Positions 60,027 through 64,000 of a stretch of 64,000 bases of DNA are shown here, in pieces; the first letter of the stretch is position 1, and each line of letters opens with the position of its first letter. The stretch comes from an uncultured Mycoplasmatota bacterium (GTDB lineage Bacteria; Bacillota_I; Bacilli_A; RF39; UBA660): positions 153,226 to 217,225 of the forward strand of contig CANTCQ010000002.1 of NCBI GenBank assembly GCA_947652325.1, written 5' to 3'. The position numbers were made by a program, and so were the translations under genes. Under the pieces are notes generated by a model. The model made no database searches. It was not told the DNA's origin and saw nothing but the letters and a program-made list of their open reading frames with translations.

Positions 60027-60896
60027 AATGCCAAATAACTTTAAAAATTCTAGTGTTGTAGGCATTACTTTTTCTGGCAGATAAGAAATATAAATTTCAC
60101 AAGGAATATCTAAATCAACACTTTCTATATTTTTGGAAATATATAAATTATCTTTTAAAACAATGCCTACTCCAAAACCTGCTTCTACATAATCGATTAC
60201 TCTATCTATATTATCCATTTCATATTTTATATTAGGAAGTATTCCTTTTTCTTTAAAATAGTTTTCCATTTGTATTCTCTCGGATTTATTTCTGATTGGA
60301 ACTATTAAGGGTAATTTTTCTATATCTTTTCTATTTTTAAATTTTTCTTTATTTTTTATATAACAATAATTGGAAGAGGCTATTTTTTGAGACTGTATTC
60401 CAATCATTTTATTTTCTTTCGGTATTTCTTTATCAAGAATAAAATCGTATTTAAATTGTAAAAGATTTTTCGTTAATTTTTCAGTTTCTTCATTTATAAT
60501 CTTGATACTGATATGAGGGAATTTTTTTTCAAAAATTTCTAATTTGGGCATTAAATATTTTTTTTCTAGCATTGCATTTATACCAATTGTAATTTTACAA
60601 TCATCTAATTTGATTCTTTGTTTATATTCTTTTTCAGTTAATAATATTTCATTGTATATTTTTTCATATTTCTCAAAAAAATATTGTCCTTCTTTTGTTA
60701 GTTTTAATTCTTTAAATTTTGGTGTAGGAATTACTAGTTTGGTATTTAATTCTTCTTCTAAATGTTTTAAATGTCTAGAAACATAACTTGCGTTTACTTC
60801 CAGTTTTTTACTTGCTTCGAACATATTTTTGGACTGCCCCAATACAACAAATGTTCTTATGTAGTCCAAATTCATCTTTTGCGATTGTAAGCCCAT
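60009..60896 (-). CDS. LysR-family transcriptional regulator
   Basis: MNLDYIRTFVVLGQSKNMFEASKKLEVNASYVSRHLKHLEEELNTKL. Confidence 0.92.
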   Translation of the reverse strand: MGLQSQKMNLDYIRTFVVLGQSKNMFEASKKLEVNASYVSRHLKHLEEELNTKLVIPTPKFKELKLTKEGQYFFEKYEKIYNEILLTEKEYKQRIKLDDCKITIGINAMLEKKYLMPKLEIFEKKFPHISIKIINEETEKLTKNLLQFKYDFILDKEIPKENKMIGIQSQKIASSNYCYIKNKEKFKNRKDIEKLPLIVPIRNKSERIQMENYFKEKGILPNIKYEMDNIDRVIDYVEAGFGVGIVLKDNLYISKNIESVDLDIPCEIYISYLPEKVMPTTLEFLKLFGISKDIT

Positions 60897-60949
60897 AAAA
60901 GCACTTCCCTTTTTTAGACTGTATTATATAGATTTCCAAGAGAATGTCA

Positions 60950-60999
60950 ATTAAATTTTGCATTTTTATTTTAAACTATACAAAAATGCAAAATTTAAT
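60950..60999. promoter_or_regulatory. 18-bp perfect inverted repeat upstream of lysR
   Basis: ATTAAATTTTGCATTTTT-N14-AAAAATGCAAAATTTAAT. Confidence 0.6.
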
Positions 61000-61011
61000 T
61001 TGTTTATGATT

Positions 61012-61101
61012 TTAAAAATAATAAGGATTCTTAATAGAATTAAGTGATTTTAAAATATTACTTTGAATTCTATTTCCCCATTTTTGAATTCTTGCTTCCA
61101 T
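61012..61101 (-). pseudogene. Truncated MazE/AbrB-type antitoxin remnant
   Basis: Manual translation MEARIQKWGNRIQSNILKSLNSIKNPYYF*; MEARIQKWGN is the typical MazE/AbrB N-terminus. Confidence 0.55.
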
Positions 61102-61340
61102 AGTATCTCCAATTATTTATAGTATATACAACATATATATTTGTAAATTGTACTTTACTATTATTATATTCAGTTTTTGTACATTAGCCAAATATTTTTG
61201 ATAAAATAATCTCTATTAAATTTATTATAATAATATTTATTAAATGCCCTATTATTTTTCTTTTATTTAACATATAGTTTATTTCTTATCAATTAAAATC
61301 AATTTTAATGTAACCTTCGATTAAGGCATAGGCATTTCTA

Positions 61341-61570
61341 TGAATGCTCCACTACTACCTTTGATACTTAGTATTTTACCCTAGGAATTGTATTCATAGG
61401 ATGCAATAAGTTCATAATCTTGGTTATAGATACCAATAATGTCTCCTTGGTAATTCTTCTTATAATAATATTTTTCACTGTTGTAAATGAATTTTTCTTA
61501 CAACTAAGTTAAGTATAACACATATTTATTAAAAAATGGAAAAAAGAAGCATTACTTATTTTTGCTTCTT
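61341..61570 (-). repeat. Degenerate Rhs-core fragment, copy A of an about 230-bp repeat
   Basis: Minus strand NSEKYYYKKNYQGDIIGIYNQDYELIASYEYNS*GKILSIKGSSGAFIEMPMP*; closely matches 62718-62947. Confidence 0.8.
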
Positions 61571-61604
61571 AAAAAAATTTTTTATAATTTATTTCATGGT
61601 ATAT

Positions 61605-61929
61605 TTAAAAATTAATGAAAATCGAAATAAATTGATAAATAATGTTGATTACTGCAATTATAAACATTAGTTTTAATATACTAATCTGTTTATTTTTATT
61701 TTTTATAATTTTGTTTGCTATATATGTTCCAATTGATTTTTTTTGAGTTGATGAAAAGAATAAATTAAGAAAATTCCAAACAATTATTAAACATGTACAA
61801 GTAACAATAATAATTCTTATTTTATTATTGTTAAAAAATATAAAAAAAACAATTACAAATGATATTACAGATTATAAAAATTATTGCAAAATCTATTATG
61901 TTGCTTATTATTTTTTTTAGATTAATCAT
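61605..61929 (-). pseudogene. RDD-family-like membrane protein, frameshifted at a T8 tract
   Basis: MINLKKIISNIIDFAIIFIICNII... then, after a one-base shift, LIIVWNFLNLFFSSTQKKSIGTYIANKIIKNKNKQISILKLMFIIAVINIIYQFISIFINF*. Confidence 0.55.
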
Positions 61930-61965
61930 TAATATCAACTCTTTCTTATATAAAATAATTATGAT

Positions 61966-62886
61966 TCAAAATTGAAACCCTATTTTAATGTATCCACCTA
62001 TTCCTAAATATCCTTCTAAATCAATTCCAATGAAATGAGATATATTTTTTCCATTTTCTATTGATATTCTATTTTTTTCTCTTGAAAATCCTATTGTAAT
62101 TTCAGTATTATTACAATTTAATTGATTTTTATCAAAAAATGTAAAGTAATTATCATGTCTTCTGTCATCTATATGTTTTCCTTCTATTGTTACACTATGA
62201 TTAAATATGCTTCCTTCTATTTTGGCACTTGTTGACTCTATTTTTTCTTTATTTTGATAAGAAAAATTAGCAGTTGATGCTATTACTGCGCCAGTACCAT
62301 ATATTTCCAAGCCTGCACCTACTCCATAGCCAGTTTCAAATACAAAATGTTCTTTTACTTTATTAACAATTTCTTTTCCTTGATTCCAGGTATTACTAAC
62401 AACTTTTTTAGTATTTTCCCATGCATTACTAATCCAATTTCCTACTTTTTTAAGTCCGTTGCTAATAGCATTACCAAGTTTTTTAAAAAATTTTCCAGAA
62501 CTATCATAAGCGTTAATATAATTATTATTAGTATAAATATATAAATTGCATGATAGATAATTTTTTCCAATGCCTAAATAATCATCTATATTTAGGAATC
62601 TACCCCACTCGGGGTTATAGTATCTGCTATTTAGGTAATAAAGATTAGTTTCGGTATCGTAGTAATAACTTCTGTATCGATAGGGGTTAATAATAGCTAC
62701 ATGGTTACTGTCTGTTATGAATGCTCCATTACTATCTTTGATACTTAGTATTTTACCCCAAGCATCATATTCATAAGTGGCAATAAGTTCATAATCTTGG
62801 TTATAGATACCAATAATGTCTCCTTGGTAATTCTTCTTATAATAATATTTTTCACTGTTGTAAATGAATTTTTTTGTACAACTAAG
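61966..62886 (-). pseudogene. Orphan Rhs C-terminal cassette: Rhs-associated core plus variable tip, no canonical start
   Basis: Open frame KFIYNSEKYYYKKNYQGDIIGIYNQDYELIATYEYDAWGKILSIKD...NPYRYRSYYYDTETNLYYLNSRYYNPEWGRFLNIDDYLGIGKN...; TAA at 62887-62889 immediately upstream. Confidence 0.82.
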
Positions 62887-62947
62887 TTAAGTATAACACA
62901 TATTTATTAAGAAATGAAAAAAAGAAGCTAAATTATTTTTGCTTCTT
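62718..62947 (-). repeat. Rhs-core fragment plus upstream terminator, copy B
   Basis: Near-identical to 61341-61570 over core-coding, leader and terminator hairpin. Confidence 0.8.
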
Positions 62948-63079
62948 TTGAAATTTTACTATAATTTTATTAGTCTGGATAGGAAATGGAATATAAAATC
63001 TTTCTAAAGAAAAGCATTGATGGTGTTGACTTTAAATGGTAGTTATTTCTTTGATTTGCTAGAATTAAATGTTAGATTT

Positions 63080-63952
63080 TCAATCGTTTATATAATCTTT
63101 TAAATAATGTAAATAATTTTTAGGAGTAGCTACAAATTCTGGTTCTACAAATTCTACTCCTATTGATTTTAAGTATTCATATTCATTTCTGTCATTTTCT
63201 TGAAAGCATATTTCGTACATTTCTTCGTGAGAAGTAGACCACATCCAACATAAACCATTTTTTTTAAAAAATGCTATATCTTCAAAAGTTTCAGGATATT
63301 GCCAATTTGGTATTATTTGTTTTTTCTTTAAACAATCAATTATTTTTTCATTAAGATTGAAATAGTATGAAATTATATTGTAATTCGCATTTCCATTTTC
63401 TTTTTTTAAATAAAACAAAGAATTTTTATTTTGGTTTATTATAAGTTTTGTATGATTATCGTATAAATATCGATATAGGCAAGACTGAATCATTTCTTTT
63501 CTTTGTAATTCTTTTTCTTTTTTAGAAAAAGTCAGATTTTTTTCATATATATTTTTATATTTTTTATTAAATATCTTAGAACAATCTTTAAATTCTTCAA
63601 ATAGTTTTAATATTTCTTCTTTTGAATTAGAAAAATTAAAATTTGAATTTTTCTTTTTTGCTAGATTTAAAATCTTATTTGTTGCGAAATTTTTTTTGAG
63701 ATTTGGTTCATAATTATCAAATAAGTGAAAAAAGTATAATTTTCTTAATAAAAAAGAGGATTCTTTTTTTATTTTTTTCTCATTATTTAAGTACGTTTTA
63801 TCAAATATATTAAAATTATTTTTAAATTTTTCACTAATTTCTTCTATTGATTCTATTGAACTGAAGTTTTTTAGTTCAATTATTTTGTTTATGTTTTTTA
63901 GTATTATTTGTTCTCTTATTGGATAGGCGGAAGTGTAGTATTTAAAACACAT
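63080..63952 (-). CDS. Hypothetical protein; possible immunity/orphan protein of the Rhs locus
   Basis: 290 aa ORF immediately upstream of the orphan Rhs cassette, same strand, followed by a terminator. Confidence 0.5.
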   Translation of the reverse strand: MCFKYYTSAYPIREQIILKNINKIIELKNFSSIESIEEISEKFKNNFNIFDKTYLNNEKKIKKESSFLLRKLYFFHLFDNYEPNLKKNFATNKILNLAKKKNSNFNFSNSKEEILKLFEEFKDCSKIFNKKYKNIYEKNLTFSKKEKELQRKEMIQSCLYRYLYDNHTKLIINQNKNSLFYLKKENGNANYNIISYYFNLNEKIIDCLKKKQIIPNWQYPETFEDIAFFKKNGLCWMWSTSHEEMYEICFQENDRNEYEYLKSIGVEFVEPEFVATPKNYLHYLKDYIND

Positions 63953-64000
63953 TTTATCACAATTTATAAAAATATAATCAATAAATTTATTATATATCTC

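Overview
AT-rich Bacillota (Bacilli-like) chromosomal window. Most of it is conserved housekeeping genes: yqeG-yqeH-mutL, rnc-smc, def, ftsW/rodA-like, comEA-comEC-holA, rnhC, uvrC, dnaG-rpoD-trmK, type IV pilus/competence genes, spoIIM-like and mnmA. The accessory content stands out. (1) Positions 1-1135 are the edge of a skin-like element that splits a sigK gene inside the TYAARCIEN motif. (2) A small decayed element (about 1.4 kb) sits between a tRNA-Lys gene and a duplicated tRNA 3' end. The two copies differ by a compensatory T-stem base pair, and paired TTGCACCGA motifs lie inside both ends. (3) An accessory cluster lies between smc and def; its DUF5131/Gp37-like gene is interrupted by TGA at an apparent Trp position. 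(4) A dockerin-tailed M6 metalloprotease lies next to a surface protein. (5) A two-gene RnfC/RnfD-like module lacks the usual RnfC Gly-rich nucleotide-binding loop. (6) The most striking region is a compact, about 5-kb filamentous-phage (inovirus-like) prophage at 51190-56194. It has an HUH Rep, Zot/pI ATPase, small TM coat-like proteins, a pIII-like adsorption protein, a four-hairpin intergenic region, and a divergent XRE repressor with three GACAT-N3-ATGTC operators. It is flanked by an 18-bp repeat whose left copy resembles a XerCD dif site, and overall gene orientation flips across it as expected at a replication terminus. (7) A LysR / radical-SAM / MazG-like locus has repeated TTTTGCAT...ATGCAAAA palindromes. 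(8) The right edge is an orphan Rhs C-terminal cassette array with about 230-bp repeats and a frameshifted RDD membrane gene. All calls come from reading the sequence and from family knowledge; no database search was run.
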